The notes under the pieces are model-generated. The model saw nothing but the letters and a program-made list of their open reading frames with translations. It had not been told where the DNA came from and ran no database searches. The position numbers were made by a program, and so were the translations under genes. From contig JAUWBH010000018.1 of the NCBI GenBank assembly GCA_030605085.1, positions 1 through 47,957 on the forward strand: a DNA stretch of 47,957 nt. The letters run 5' to 3'. The DNA is from Promethearchaeota archaeon. Its GTDB lineage: Archaea > Asgardarchaeota > Lokiarchaeia > Sigynarchaeales > SOKP01. Shown here piece after piece: positions 27,684 to 36,343 of the stretch (its first letter is position 1; the number at the start of each line of letters is the position of its first letter).

Positions 27684-28622
27684 ATGAAAATTGAAAAATC
27701 ATCGCAAGACCTTGAAAATGAAGTAATCTTCAATAATCTCTGTATTCATTGCGGTTCATGTAATGCCTTTTGTCCGCATATGGATTTTAATCAAGAAACA
27801 GGCGAAGCATATGTTGTTGATGAATGTAGTGAAACTATTGGGCTCTGCTATAATTCTTGTCCAAGAAGTTATCTTCCAATTTCTGAAATTGAGCAAAAAT
27901 TGTTTGGACAAACCCGCGTTGATTTAGCTGTAGGTGTTTATAAAGACATCATTCAGGTTAAATCAAAAAATAACGACGAAATCTTATATAATCTAATCGC
28001 TGCCGCTTTCAAGAAAGGTATTATAAAACACTTGGTGATTAGCGAACCGAAAAGCAAAAAACCTCCTGTAGCTTTCCCAAAAGTCGTTGATAAAGCTGAA
28101 GATGCAAAAAAATTGATCCCTAAACTTACATTAAGCAACGCTGGACCGTTAATTACAGGTATTGGAAAAGCTTATTTAGATAAGAAGAGAGATATTGGTA
28201 TCATCGCTAACCCTTGTCATTTGCAAGGGCTTGGCAAGATTTTGGCTTCAGATTTCAATACAGGAGCTGAAAGAACCTCTTTAAGAATCGGTTTTGCCTG
28301 TTCTTCTGGCGGTATGGAAGGTTGTAAATTTTGTATCGATTATTCCGGAGAATTTTCAGATTTATCGTATTCACCTTGGGGCGCTCCTAAAGGAGAGGCT
28401 ATGTTAATTATAAGGACAGATGTAGGACAAAAAGTAGTAGATGCCGCGAAGGAAATGAAGTTAATCGAGGTAACTAACGTAAATCCCGATCTTAGTAAGA
28501 TGAAAGAATTCATCTACAAAAAGCGTAAAAAAAATTTCATTAATCTTATGGGAAAGGATTTGATCACGGCTAAATATTTGAAACTAAATGTTAATGAAAT
28601 TAAAGACTACCTTAAAGAGTAA
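27684..28622 (+). CDS. FrhB/FdhB-family F420-dependent oxidoreductase subunit
   Basis: About 312 residues from ATG 27684 (TTG 27669 is an in-frame alternative). The N-terminal part has a ferredoxin-like CIHCGSCNAFCPHMDF iron-sulfur motif and further cysteines (LCYNSCPR). The FrhB core has TGIGKAYLDKK, IIANPCHLQGLGKI, GFACSSGGMEGCKFCIDYSGEFSDLSYSPWGAPKGE, which hold F420 and FAD/FeS elements of the family. Such proteins are F420-interacting subunits of hydrogenases, formate dehydrogenases and other F420-linked enzymes. The partner subunit is not adjacent. It would connect with Mtd, which also uses F420. Confidence 0.85.
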   Translation: MKIEKSSQDLENEVIFNNLCIHCGSCNAFCPHMDFNQETGEAYVVDECSETIGLCYNSCPRSYLPISEIEQKLFGQTRVDLAVGVYKDIIQVKSKNNDEILYNLIAAAFKKGIIKHLVISEPKSKKPPVAFPKVVDKAEDAKKLIPKLTLSNAGPLITGIGKAYLDKKRDIGIIANPCHLQGLGKILASDFNTGAERTSLRIGFACSSGGMEGCKFCIDYSGEFSDLSYSPWGAPKGEAMLIIRTDVGQKVVDAAKEMKLIEVTNVNPDLSKMKEFIYKKRKKNFINLMGKDLITAKYLKLNVNEIKDYLKE

Positions 28623-28651
28623 AAAGATTAATTTTTATATTTTCTTACTTA

Positions 28652-28663
28652 TTTTTTTTTTTT
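28652..28663 (+). terminator. Poly-T tract after the FrhB-like gene
   Basis: A run of twelve T about 30 nt after the stop, before the convergent Ras-like gene; probable U-tract terminator. Confidence 0.5.
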
Positions 28664-28703
28664 ATATCGTTCATTAATTCGAATTAATTCATAAAATTGC
28701 CAT

Positions 28704-29219
28704 TTACTTTTCCATAATTACTTGGGTCATTGTCTCAAAGATTTTCTTTGTATTAACGCCCGATTTAGACGAGGTTTCAAAAAAATAATCAATATTTTGC
28801 TTTTTTTTAAATTGTTCCGCATTAGCAAGTTCCACGACTCTTTTTTCGTCTGCTAAATCCAATTTTTCTCCAACTAAGATCATAACGGGATTAGATGTGT
28901 TTTCTTTAATAATACTATACCACTCGTTTAGATTTGCGAAACTCTGATATCGTGTAATGTCGTAGCAAATTAAACAGCCCAAAGCTCCTTTGCAATAGTT
29001 AGGTAAGAAAGATCTAAAGCGGCGCTCACCTCCAAAATCCCAAATCTGTAATTTAGCTGTTTTTCCTCCAATCTCAAGATCGTATGTAAACACGTCCGTT
29101 CCTATAGTAATTTTCATATCAGCTAAAAATGTTTCAGTTATTAGACGTTGAACCATTGTTGATTTGCCGACTGCTCCATCTCCTACAACAACAACTTTGA
29201 ATGTTAAGCTGACAGTCAT
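28704..29219 (-). CDS. Ras/Rab-like small GTPase with non-standard G3 and G4 motifs
   Basis: 171 residues. G1 is GDGAVGKS (13-20), switch I has TIG (38-40), G3 is WDFGGE (60-65) where Ras has WDTAGQ, G4 is GEKLD (117-121) where the consensus is NKxD, and G5 is TSSKS (149-153). The overall shape (switch I TIGTDVFTYDLEIGGK, then WDFGGERRFRSFLPNYCKGAL) is Ras/Rab-like. The catalytic Gln61 position is Glu and the guanine-specific Asn is Glu, so nucleotide affinity or hydrolysis may differ. There is no C-terminal lipidation motif. Asgard archaea hold large families of such GTPases; the process served is unknown. Confidence 0.88.
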   Translation of the reverse strand: MTVSLTFKVVVVGDGAVGKSTMVQRLITETFLADMKITIGTDVFTYDLEIGGKTAKLQIWDFGGERRFRSFLPNYCKGALGCLICYDITRYQSFANLNEWYSIIKENTSNPVMILVGEKLDLADEKRVVELANAEQFKKKQNIDYFFETSSKSGVNTKKIFETMTQVIMEK

Positions 29220-29331
29220 ATTTCCTTTTTCTCTTTTACCAGATAATAATTTTTTAGATTTTTAAATTTTTATATTTGAACTTACTGAAAAATAAAGTGA
29301 AAAATAAGAAAATTAAGAAAAAATCTTTAAT

Positions 29332-30189
29332 TTAAATTCTTAAATTTTTATTCAATTTTTTATTAAGCGCTTTAAGATTTTCAGTAATTCTGGTTCGGAT
29401 GTTTTGAGGCAAATCTTTTAGTACTTCATTCAATTTCTCTTGATTAATATCGTTGATATCCCTGTAACTTAAATATAGAAAAATAATGGCACATATAGGT
29501 GGTGCAATAAAAGTTCCATATATAATAATTGAGATATTTATAGGATCCGAATCTTCTATTCCTGTTCCTGGTAGATTATATTTTATTACTGGTAAAACTG
29601 TATATAACGCAAAAAATATATTAAGAGAATTTAAAATTACAAAAACTAACAAACTTAGAATAGAAATTATTTTAAAATGTTTTATTTTAAGAAAAGAAAC
29701 AACAAGTTCAAAGTTATTAGAAAGTTTTTGAGTTTCTCTATGGTCAATACCTTCTGATATAATCTCTATTCTACTATACTTCCATAAATCGATAAATATC
29801 CAAAAAAAGCCAAAAGTATAGAAAAAAATGAAAATTGAAACAAAATAAATGTAATAATCGTCAACTAGTTGGGGATGATACAGCGATTCAGCGCCGAACC
29901 AAAATAATAGAATCAATTGAAGAAGAGCACAAAAATTCAAGCGATTTGAATGATTTTTCTCTAAACCTAAGGGATTATAAATAATGTTAACGATATTTTT
30001 CGATTTATAAGTATCTATTATTTTGAAAAATAAGGCGAAACTAAAACTAATTAGTGGAAATAATAGAAACAATATGTTATCCCAATCTTGGGCGATAACT
30101 AACAAAAATAGGAAGGTAAATAAGACTATATCGCGAATAAGACTTTCTGAAATGAATTTCTTCCATGGCGAATTATTCTTCCCTTTCAT
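29332..30189 (-). CDS. Integral membrane protein of unknown function
   Basis: 285 residues with about six hydrophobic segments (near 20-34, 39-56, 86-104, 112-132, 172-196 and 218-241), and a basic, helical C-terminal cytosolic tail (DINQEKLNEVLKDLPQNIR onward). No family motif recognised. It follows the Ras-like gene's strand, 110 bp upstream of it, and could share a transcript with it. Confidence 0.65.
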   Translation of the reverse strand: MKGKNNSPWKKFISESLIRDIVLFTFLFLLVIAQDWDNILFLLFPLISFSFALFFKIIDTYKSKNIVNIIYNPLGLEKNHSNRLNFCALLQLILLFWFGAESLYHPQLVDDYYIYFVSIFIFFYTFGFFWIFIDLWKYSRIEIISEGIDHRETQKLSNNFELVVSFLKIKHFKIISILSLLVFVILNSLNIFFALYTVLPVIKYNLPGTGIEDSDPINISIIIYGTFIAPPICAIIFLYLSYRDINDINQEKLNEVLKDLPQNIRTRITENLKALNKKLNKNLRI

Positions 30190-30244
30190 ATTCTTATTTA
30201 AAATGTCCTTAATAATTAAATTATTATGGTTTTATTTAAAAAAT

Positions 30245-30544
30245 CTAATTTATCCCATATTTCATGCTTTTATCTATATGAATGATTAAATCTTTCATAA
30301 ATAAGTTAAAATCGTTTAGCATTTCGGGATAATAGTTATTAATATTATCTTTTTCGGAATGAATACGTCCGCTTGAAAGAAATATCATAAACTGGTAATT
30401 AAATGTTTTCAAAGGCGCATGATCAGTACTAAAATGAATCAATGGAGGTATATACATAGGTTTAATTTTATAGGGGTTTTTACTATTTTTTAGGAGTCCT
30501 TCAATATTCTTTTTAATTATTGGGGAGAATTCTTTTTTAGGTAA
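30245..30544 (-). pseudogene. M28 peptidase C-terminal part beyond the in-frame TGA
   Basis: This stretch continues the frame of the M28 peptidase after TGA (30545-30547): LPKKEFSPIIKKN, then MYIPPLIHFSTDHAPLK and SSGRIHSEKDNINN. It ends at a TAA at 30245-30247. STDH and especially RIHSEKDN supply the last conserved M28 region, including the His that is the final zinc ligand in the family. Thus it is the true C-terminus, not a separate gene. Confidence 0.7.
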
Positions 30545-31447
30545 TCATTGGGCATAAGCATATAGATTTGTTCTTTTATTAGCGGCTATTGTATCTGGAA
30601 TAATAAAATAACTATTGCGTTTATTTAATTCGTTATAGTGTTTTTTGATATAGGCGTTAGCACCATAATCTCCCATTTCTTCTGCTCCTGTAAAAACCAA
30701 TATTAAATTAGTATTCTCTAGCGGATTTTGACTAAAATATTCAATATTATAAAACGAATTTGCCACGGCTGTAGCATTATCCGCAGTCCCATAAGATTTA
30801 TTATGCCGCTTGTTAAAAAGTTGTAGACCGTAGAATCCTGCAAGAAAGAAACCATAAAGAAATTGGCTGATTTCTACTGATTGAATTAAGTTCAAGAGAT
30901 GAAATGTAGTGACTAGGAGCATATGCAGCGAAAAAATAGTTCCTCCAATTAACGCAAAAAAAAAGATCGCTCCATCAAAAATTGGATGAAAACTCATGCT
31001 AATCGAATCGTAATGAGCAAAAAATACGAGATTTTGTGTCTTTTTAGAATCTTTCTCTTTAGCTGGAAGTTCCACCACATAATTTAAAGAAGATCTTTTT
31101 TTTCCTATTTTAGTAAATTTAAATTGAATTTTTTCTCTAATTTCACGGCTAAAAAAAGCCGTTAAAAATAAAACGATAGAAAGGATTAATACTAAATAAT
31201 AAAATTGAAAATATAAGACAATAATTAAACTAATAATTAATAGACCGATTAAGAAGTTATAAATTCTCAATAAGAAGTTCATAAAGAATGTAGTATACAT
31301 GAACGATTCTTTTCTATAATTTTTAATGTTTAGAGCCTCTAATTCGGATTCAATCAATTGCTGGGCTTTTATTTCACCCTCGGTACCTGCTAAGCGAGGA
31401 AATGAGAATTCTTTCATAAATGTATGACTATCGAACGTCTCATTCAT
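30545..31447 (-). CDS. M28 metallopeptidase with embedded membrane segments, ending at an in-frame TGA
   Basis: Zinc-peptidase ligands are visible in order: FAHYDS (H145, D147), GTADNATAVA (D223), TGAEEMGDYGA (E256, E257) and IIPDT (D285). The final His ligand lies after the TGA at residue 301, in the same frame (30245-30544). Two hydrophobic helices precede the first ligand (about 52-98) and two or three more lie between D147 and D223 (about 157-210), so the catalytic domain is interrupted by membrane segments. If translation ends at the TGA the protein is unlikely to be active; total length with the tail is about 400 residues. It may be a recent pseudogene, a sequencing error (TGG for Trp), or a readthrough gene. 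Confidence 0.75.
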   Translation of the reverse strand: MNETFDSHTFMKEFSFPRLAGTEGEIKAQQLIESELEALNIKNYRKESFMYTTFFMNFLLRIYNFLIGLLIISLIIVLYFQFYYLVLILSIVLFLTAFFSREIREKIQFKFTKIGKKRSSLNYVVELPAKEKDSKKTQNLVFFAHYDSISMSFHPIFDGAIFFFALIGGTIFSLHMLLVTTFHLLNLIQSVEISQFLYGFFLAGFYGLQLFNKRHNKSYGTADNATAVANSFYNIEYFSQNPLENTNLILVFTGAEEMGDYGANAYIKKHYNELNKRNSYFIIPDTIAANKRTNLYAYAQ

Positions 31448-31583
31448 TTAAGATTCCTATTTTTTTATTTATTGATAATTTGAGTTTAAAAATGATTTTA
31501 ATAATTAATAAATAAATTTTTATACTCTACCTTAATATAAATTTTGAAACATATCATTTAACATTAATCAGTAAGGTGTTACA

Positions 31584-33557
31584 ATCATTTACAACTACTT
31601 ACAATTTTTCCCGTACGACCAGTTTCGAAAAGACCAAGAAAAAATTATTCGACAAATAGAAGAGAGTACCAAGGATCGAAAGATTGTTTTATTAATTGCT
31701 CCGAACGGAACAGGAAAAACAATCATCGCTCTAAGTGGCCTTTTTCCGGTTGTTTATGAAAACAATTTGAAAATCATATATCTATGTAGAACTCATTCTC
31801 AAAACACGAGAGTTGTTAAGGAATTAATTAAAGTCTCGGAGTTTTTAAAAAAATCCGGTTTAAATGTTAAATTAAACGGACTCTCTATTAGAGGCAGGAA
31901 CGAAATGTGCCTTAATAAAACTTTGTTGTCCTTGAAATTAAATCCAAGAGAGTCAATGTCCGTCTGTAAAGATTTAAGAAAAAACAGAAATTGTATTCAT
32001 TTTTTAAATTTATTAAAGAAAAAAAGGGCGTTAGAAAATCCAACATTAATAGCTCCTGATTTATTTAATAGGCCTCTTGATGCTGGAGAGCTTATAAATT
32101 TATGTAAGGAAAAGAAACTATGTCCTTATTTCTTAGCAAAGTTCTTGTTAGAAGAAATGAGAGTAATAATATGCAATTATCAATGGATATTCAATCCTTT
32201 TATAAGAGAAACATTTTTGAAATTTATTGGTCAAGAACTTCAGAATTGTATATTGGTTATTGACGAATGTCACAATATTATTGATGTCGCAACTGAAGTG
32301 AATTCAGATAGAATTACGCCTTATTCCTTAAAATTGTGTTTAAGAGATTTAGAAATGTATCAATCACCTGTTCTTATGCAAAGTTTCGTTTCTATTTTAA
32401 TGGAACATCTTCAAAAAAAGAAAGATATTTTACGAACAGCAGAAAAAGCTATTACTCCAAGTGTGTTGTTAGAGTTAATTTATAAGAGACTTGGATTTAT
32501 AGATTTGAACGAATTTAAAAATTTTATAAATGACTTATACGATTTTAGCGTATCAATCACCGAGGAAAAGATTGCAAATGGAGAGGTTTCAAGAGATTTT
32601 TTAGGGTCTTTAGCGGAATTTTGGATAAAATGGATAAAAACTTACTCTTTAGACAATTACTTTTTTTGCTATAACATAAAGGAAATCAAGGGAAAAAAGA
32701 ATGTTGCTCTTGAAATTGTAGCCCTAGATCCGAGAGAAATTGCCATTCCAATATTAAAAAACTGTTTTTCTTGTTTAAATCTTTCAGGAACCGTCAATCC
32801 CTATGTGTTCAATAATTTAATGGGATTACAAGATAGCGGTAAGAATTACAAAGGAATAATCGCAGATTCGCCATTTAAGAAGGAACATATTAAAGCAATT
32901 ATAACAGAGGGTGTTGATACAAGACGAGAAAGCCGAACTTCAGCCATGTATAAAAAAATGATTCGTAAAATAAATGAAGTATTGTATTGTACACCAGGTA
33001 ATATCGGTATTTTTTGTGCCTCTTATAAAATTGTAAGGGGTTTACAAGCGAACGGGCTTGAAAATATAGCTAATAAGAATAATAAAAAATTATTTGTTGA
33101 AGAAGCTGGATTATCTGCTTCAGAAAATGCTTTCTTAGTTGAAGATTTTAAATCCATGGCTTCAAATAGTGGCGCTGTTTTATTGGGAGTGTGTGGTGGA
33201 AGGAACTCCGAAGGGGAGGATTATCCCGGAAATTCCATGAATTCAGTGATTATAGCAGGATTCCCGTATCACTTACCCACCCCTCGGGTTGACGCAAAAA
33301 TAAAGTATTACGATAAAGTGTTTGATAAACAAGGTTGGAACTTCGGGTATTTATATCCCGCCGTTCAACGGGCAAATCAAGCGAGCGGCCGACCAATAAG
33401 AAAGATTACCGATAATGGGGCTATTATATTTATGGATAGTAGATTTAAAGCTAAGTATAAATGGATCTCAGATTGGATAAGAAATGAGCTTGAAATCGTT
33501 CCAGATAAAGAGAATGCGATCATTCAGCATTTATATCCTTTTTGGAATTCTGATTAA
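31584..33557 (+). CDS. XPD/Rad3-family DNA helicase, non-canonical start codon
   Basis: An ATP-dependent 5'-3' superfamily 2 helicase of the XPD/FANCJ group, probably in repair. The Walker A motif APNGTGKT lies in-frame upstream of the first TTG (31767), so the gene must begin earlier; the frame opens at 31575 and lacks ATG, GTG or TTG before Walker A. I infer an ATC (31584) or ATT (31587) start preceded by AAGGTG (31573-31578), giving about 657 residues and a family-like N-terminus FFPYDQFRKDQ. Four cysteines (C109, C128, C137, C180) fit the iron-sulfur cluster; the Walker B box is DECH (227-230) and motif VI is QASGRPIR. A 5' frameshift is the alternative. Confidence 0.85.
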   Translation: MIYNYLQFFPYDQFRKDQEKIIRQIEESTKDRKIVLLIAPNGTGKTIIALSGLFPVVYENNLKIIYLCRTHSQNTRVVKELIKVSEFLKKSGLNVKLNGLSIRGRNEMCLNKTLLSLKLNPRESMSVCKDLRKNRNCIHFLNLLKKKRALENPTLIAPDLFNRPLDAGELINLCKEKKLCPYFLAKFLLEEMRVIICNYQWIFNPFIRETFLKFIGQELQNCILVIDECHNIIDVATEVNSDRITPYSLKLCLRDLEMYQSPVLMQSFVSILMEHLQKKKDILRTAEKAITPSVLLELIYKRLGFIDLNEFKNFINDLYDFSVSITEEKIANGEVSRDFLGSLAEFWIKWIKTYSLDNYFFCYNIKEIKGKKNVALEIVALDPREIAIPILKNCFSCLNLSGTVNPYVFNNLMGLQDSGKNYKGIIADSPFKKEHIKAIITEGVDTRRESRTSAMYKKMIRKINEVLYCTPGNIGIFCASYKIVRGLQANGLENIANKNNKKLFVEEAGLSASENAFLVEDFKSMASNSGAVLLGVCGGRNSEGEDYPGNSMNSVIIAGFPYHLPTPRVDAKIKYYDKVFDKQGWNFGYLYPAVQRANQASGRPIRKITDNGAIIFMDSRFKAKYKWISDWIRNELEIVPDKENAIIQHLYPFWNSD

Positions 33558-33722
33558 GTTCAATTAAAAACATTAAAAATTTAATATATTAAAAGTTAAT
33601 TAAAAAGCCGTATGTTTGAGACTTTAATGACAGTTTAATTATAATTTAAAAGTACTTTACTTTAAATGCATAAAACACACCATTAATATAATTATTAATC
33701 TAAAAAATGAAGGTCGTTAGTT

Positions 33723-34940
33723 TTGGAAAACACAGAAAAAATAATTTTAGAAAAAATTGATAATATGAGGGAGGAGATAACAAAATTTCTTCAAGAAATA
33801 ATAAAAATCCCCTCTGAAGTTCCACCTGGAAAATATAAGGAAATTTCAAATTTCGTCGCAGCAAAAATGAAGGATTTTGGAATAGAAACTAAAATCAAAA
33901 GGAAAAATGTTATTGGGGAATTAGGCAATAAAAATGGACCTACTTTAATATTTAATGCTCATCTTGATACAGTTCCGACTTATGACGGTTGGACAAAAGA
34001 TCCTCACGGAGGCGAAATAATTGAAAACAAAATATATGGCAGAGGTGCATCTGACGATAAATCTTGCGTTACAGCAGAAATCTTCGCCGCTAAAGCATTA
34101 TTAGATGCTAGAATTGATTTAAAAGGAAAATTAATAATTACTTCTGTTGTCAACGAGGAAATAGGGGGGACTGGAGGTGCTGAATATCTTGTTAATGAGG
34201 AAATTATAAAAGGAGATGCTTGTTTATTAGGGGATGTTTCTTGTGATTATCCAATTGCATACAGAGGGGGAGTACTTCAGGTAAGTTTCTCTATTAAAGG
34301 AATTCGTAGATTTTGGGGATATCCTGATTTGCCCCCTCCTAATCGAAATAAATATTCTGGAATAAATGCGATTCATAAAATGTTAAAAATTATGAACTTT
34401 TTAATGGAATTACAAGAGGAATTAAAAAAAAAGGAAACTAAATATCCTATACCTCCTGATATGCCATCCAAGACGAGTAGTGTAAATATTACAAATATAG
34501 AAGGTGGATTAGCGCCAACTTCAATACCTGATAAATGCTTACTGCATTGTTTAATTAATGTAATTCCAGAACAAGATGTAGAGAGTATAAGAACAAGAAT
34601 TTTAGATTTTGTGGAGGAATTGAAGAAAACTGACCCCGATTTATGTATCAATGTTCAAATGCCAATTAATACTGAGCCACAAGCTACAGATATTAATTCG
34701 AATTTTGCAAAAATTGTTAAAAAGGCGTTTAAGTCTGTTTATAATGAAGATAAAGAATTCAAATTATTTATACCCACTACCGATGCCCATCATTTTCAAA
34801 AAAAAGGAATCGAAACTATTTTGATTGGTACTGTTCGTGGAGAAAATAATATGCATGCACAAGATGAATTCGTAAATATTGAAGATGTATTAAATGTGAC
34901 AAAAATATATGCGATAACAGCATTAAATTATCTTAAATAA
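33723..34940 (+). CDS. M20-family metallopeptidase (ArgE/DapE/CPG2-like)
   Basis: 405 residues from TTG 33723. The metal-binding elements of the family are present: FNAHLDTVPTYDGWT near residue 80, IYGRGASDDKSC near 105, NEEIGGTGGAEYL near 143, LGDVSCDY near 169, and the C-terminal TDAHHFQKKGI. The dimerisation domain lies between. M20 enzymes release amino acids from N-acyl amino acids or dipeptides. The adjacent C69 peptidase suggests peptide catabolism. Substrate cannot be assigned. Confidence 0.88.
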   Translation: MENTEKIILEKIDNMREEITKFLQEIIKIPSEVPPGKYKEISNFVAAKMKDFGIETKIKRKNVIGELGNKNGPTLIFNAHLDTVPTYDGWTKDPHGGEIIENKIYGRGASDDKSCVTAEIFAAKALLDARIDLKGKLIITSVVNEEIGGTGGAEYLVNEEIIKGDACLLGDVSCDYPIAYRGGVLQVSFSIKGIRRFWGYPDLPPPNRNKYSGINAIHKMLKIMNFLMELQEELKKKETKYPIPPDMPSKTSSVNITNIEGGLAPTSIPDKCLLHCLINVIPEQDVESIRTRILDFVEELKKTDPDLCINVQMPINTEPQATDINSNFAKIVKKAFKSVYNEDKEFKLFIPTTDAHHFQKKGIETILIGTVRGENNMHAQDEFVNIEDVLNVTKIYAITALNYLK

Positions 34941-34975
34941 ATTATATTGATGTTAATGAGATAGAAGTTCTCGAA

Positions 34976-36163
34976 ATGTGCGATATATTAGTAGCGTTGG
35001 GAAATTCAACTAAGGACGGAAGCGTTATATTCGGTAAAAATAGCGATAGACCATATATGGAAGCTCAACTCATAACATATATGCCTCGAACAAAATACTC
35101 GAAAGGGGAAGAAGTTAAATGTACTTATATATCGATTCCCCAAGTTTCTGAGACCGCGGCCATAATTCTGAGTCAATCTTGGTGGATGTGGGGTGCAGAG
35201 ATGGGAGTCTCAGAGCATGGTGTTGCCATTGGAAATGAAGCTATTTATACTCTAGAACCTTTGAAGCGAATTGGATTATTAGGGATGGATTTACTTAGAT
35301 TGGGACTTGAAAGAGGAAAAACAGCAAAGAATGCCTTGGAAATTATAACAAATTTATTGGAAAAGCATGGTCAAGGTGGTGGTTGCGCGTATAGGGATCC
35401 AAGTTGGCTCTATCACAATTCTTTCATAATTGCTGATCCTAACGAAGCGTATGTTTTAGAAACCGCAGATAAATGGTGGATAGTCGAGAAGGTAAAAGAT
35501 GTTAAATCAATTTCTAATGAAATATCCATTAGAGGGAAGGGTGATATGAGATGTGAAGGAATAATACAACACGCTATAGAAAAGGGTTACTGTAAAGATG
35601 ATGATGAATTCGATTTTAATCCAACTTTTTCAGGATCTATCATAGATAATCCATCCCCATATTCTCGATGGGGTAAATCTACACTATTACTAAAAAAATA
35701 TAAAGGAAATATAACTCCTGCGTTAATGATGGAATTTTTAAGGGAACATGAAGCAGGGCTATGTATGCATGGTAGTTTTGAATCAGCAGGTTCTCAAATA
35801 TCTCAATTAAAACAAGGAAAGAATAAATCTATTCATTGGTTTACGGGAAGTACTCTACCATGCTTAAGTATTTTCAAACCTTATGTATTTCCGGCAGATG
35901 GTCAAAATATTCTAAAACCTGGACCTTATTCAAAGATTAATCCCGAATGGTTTTGGATTAGTCATGCATCATTTTTGATGAAAAAAATTTCAAAAAGAAA
36001 AACTTATATAAATAAACTGAGAGCAAATGAAAGAGAAATTATCTCTAAAATAAATGATGTTGTACAAAAAGTAGATAAGATCACTAAAGGGGAATTTGTA
36101 GAAAAAATAAAATCAATTAATTTTGAAGCTTGGAATAAGGCGCTAGAGATGATTAAGACTTAA
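34976..36163 (+). CDS. Secernin-like C69 peptidase
   Basis: 395 residues beginning MCDILVALGNSTKDGSVIFGKNSDRP, which is the C69/secernin hallmark: Cys2 is the expected N-terminal nucleophile exposed after removal of Met, followed by the NSD motif. Later conserved parts include WMWGAEMGVSEHGVAIGNEA, LLGMDLLRLGLERGKTA, NSFIIADPNEAYVLETADK and HEAGLCMHG. It is directly downstream (35 bp) of the M20 peptidase and probably co-transcribed. Dipeptidase or related amidase activity is likely. No signal peptide. Confidence 0.88.
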   Translation: MCDILVALGNSTKDGSVIFGKNSDRPYMEAQLITYMPRTKYSKGEEVKCTYISIPQVSETAAIILSQSWWMWGAEMGVSEHGVAIGNEAIYTLEPLKRIGLLGMDLLRLGLERGKTAKNALEIITNLLEKHGQGGGCAYRDPSWLYHNSFIIADPNEAYVLETADKWWIVEKVKDVKSISNEISIRGKGDMRCEGIIQHAIEKGYCKDDDEFDFNPTFSGSIIDNPSPYSRWGKSTLLLKKYKGNITPALMMEFLREHEAGLCMHGSFESAGSQISQLKQGKNKSIHWFTGSTLPCLSIFKPYVFPADGQNILKPGPYSKINPEWFWISHASFLMKKISKRKTYINKLRANEREIISKINDVVQKVDKITKGEFVEKIKSINFEAWNKALEMIKT

Positions 36164-36343
36164 AAAAGAATTAAATGTGGAAATCTCGTAATAAAAATGA
36201 ATTATTTTTTCTGAGAATTGGTTCTAATTTTAATAATATTAAAAAAAAGGATTTATGATATTAGTTAAAGATTAAAGAATTAAGCATCTTTAACAAAATA
36301 TTTATTGTCAAAATAACTTAATGATAATAAATTCTAATGACGA

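Noticed and set aside
30545..30547. TGA as a reassigned sense codon
   Set aside because: Neighbouring genes, such as the glycosyltransferase and the TPR gene, end at TGA, so it is a stop in this genome.
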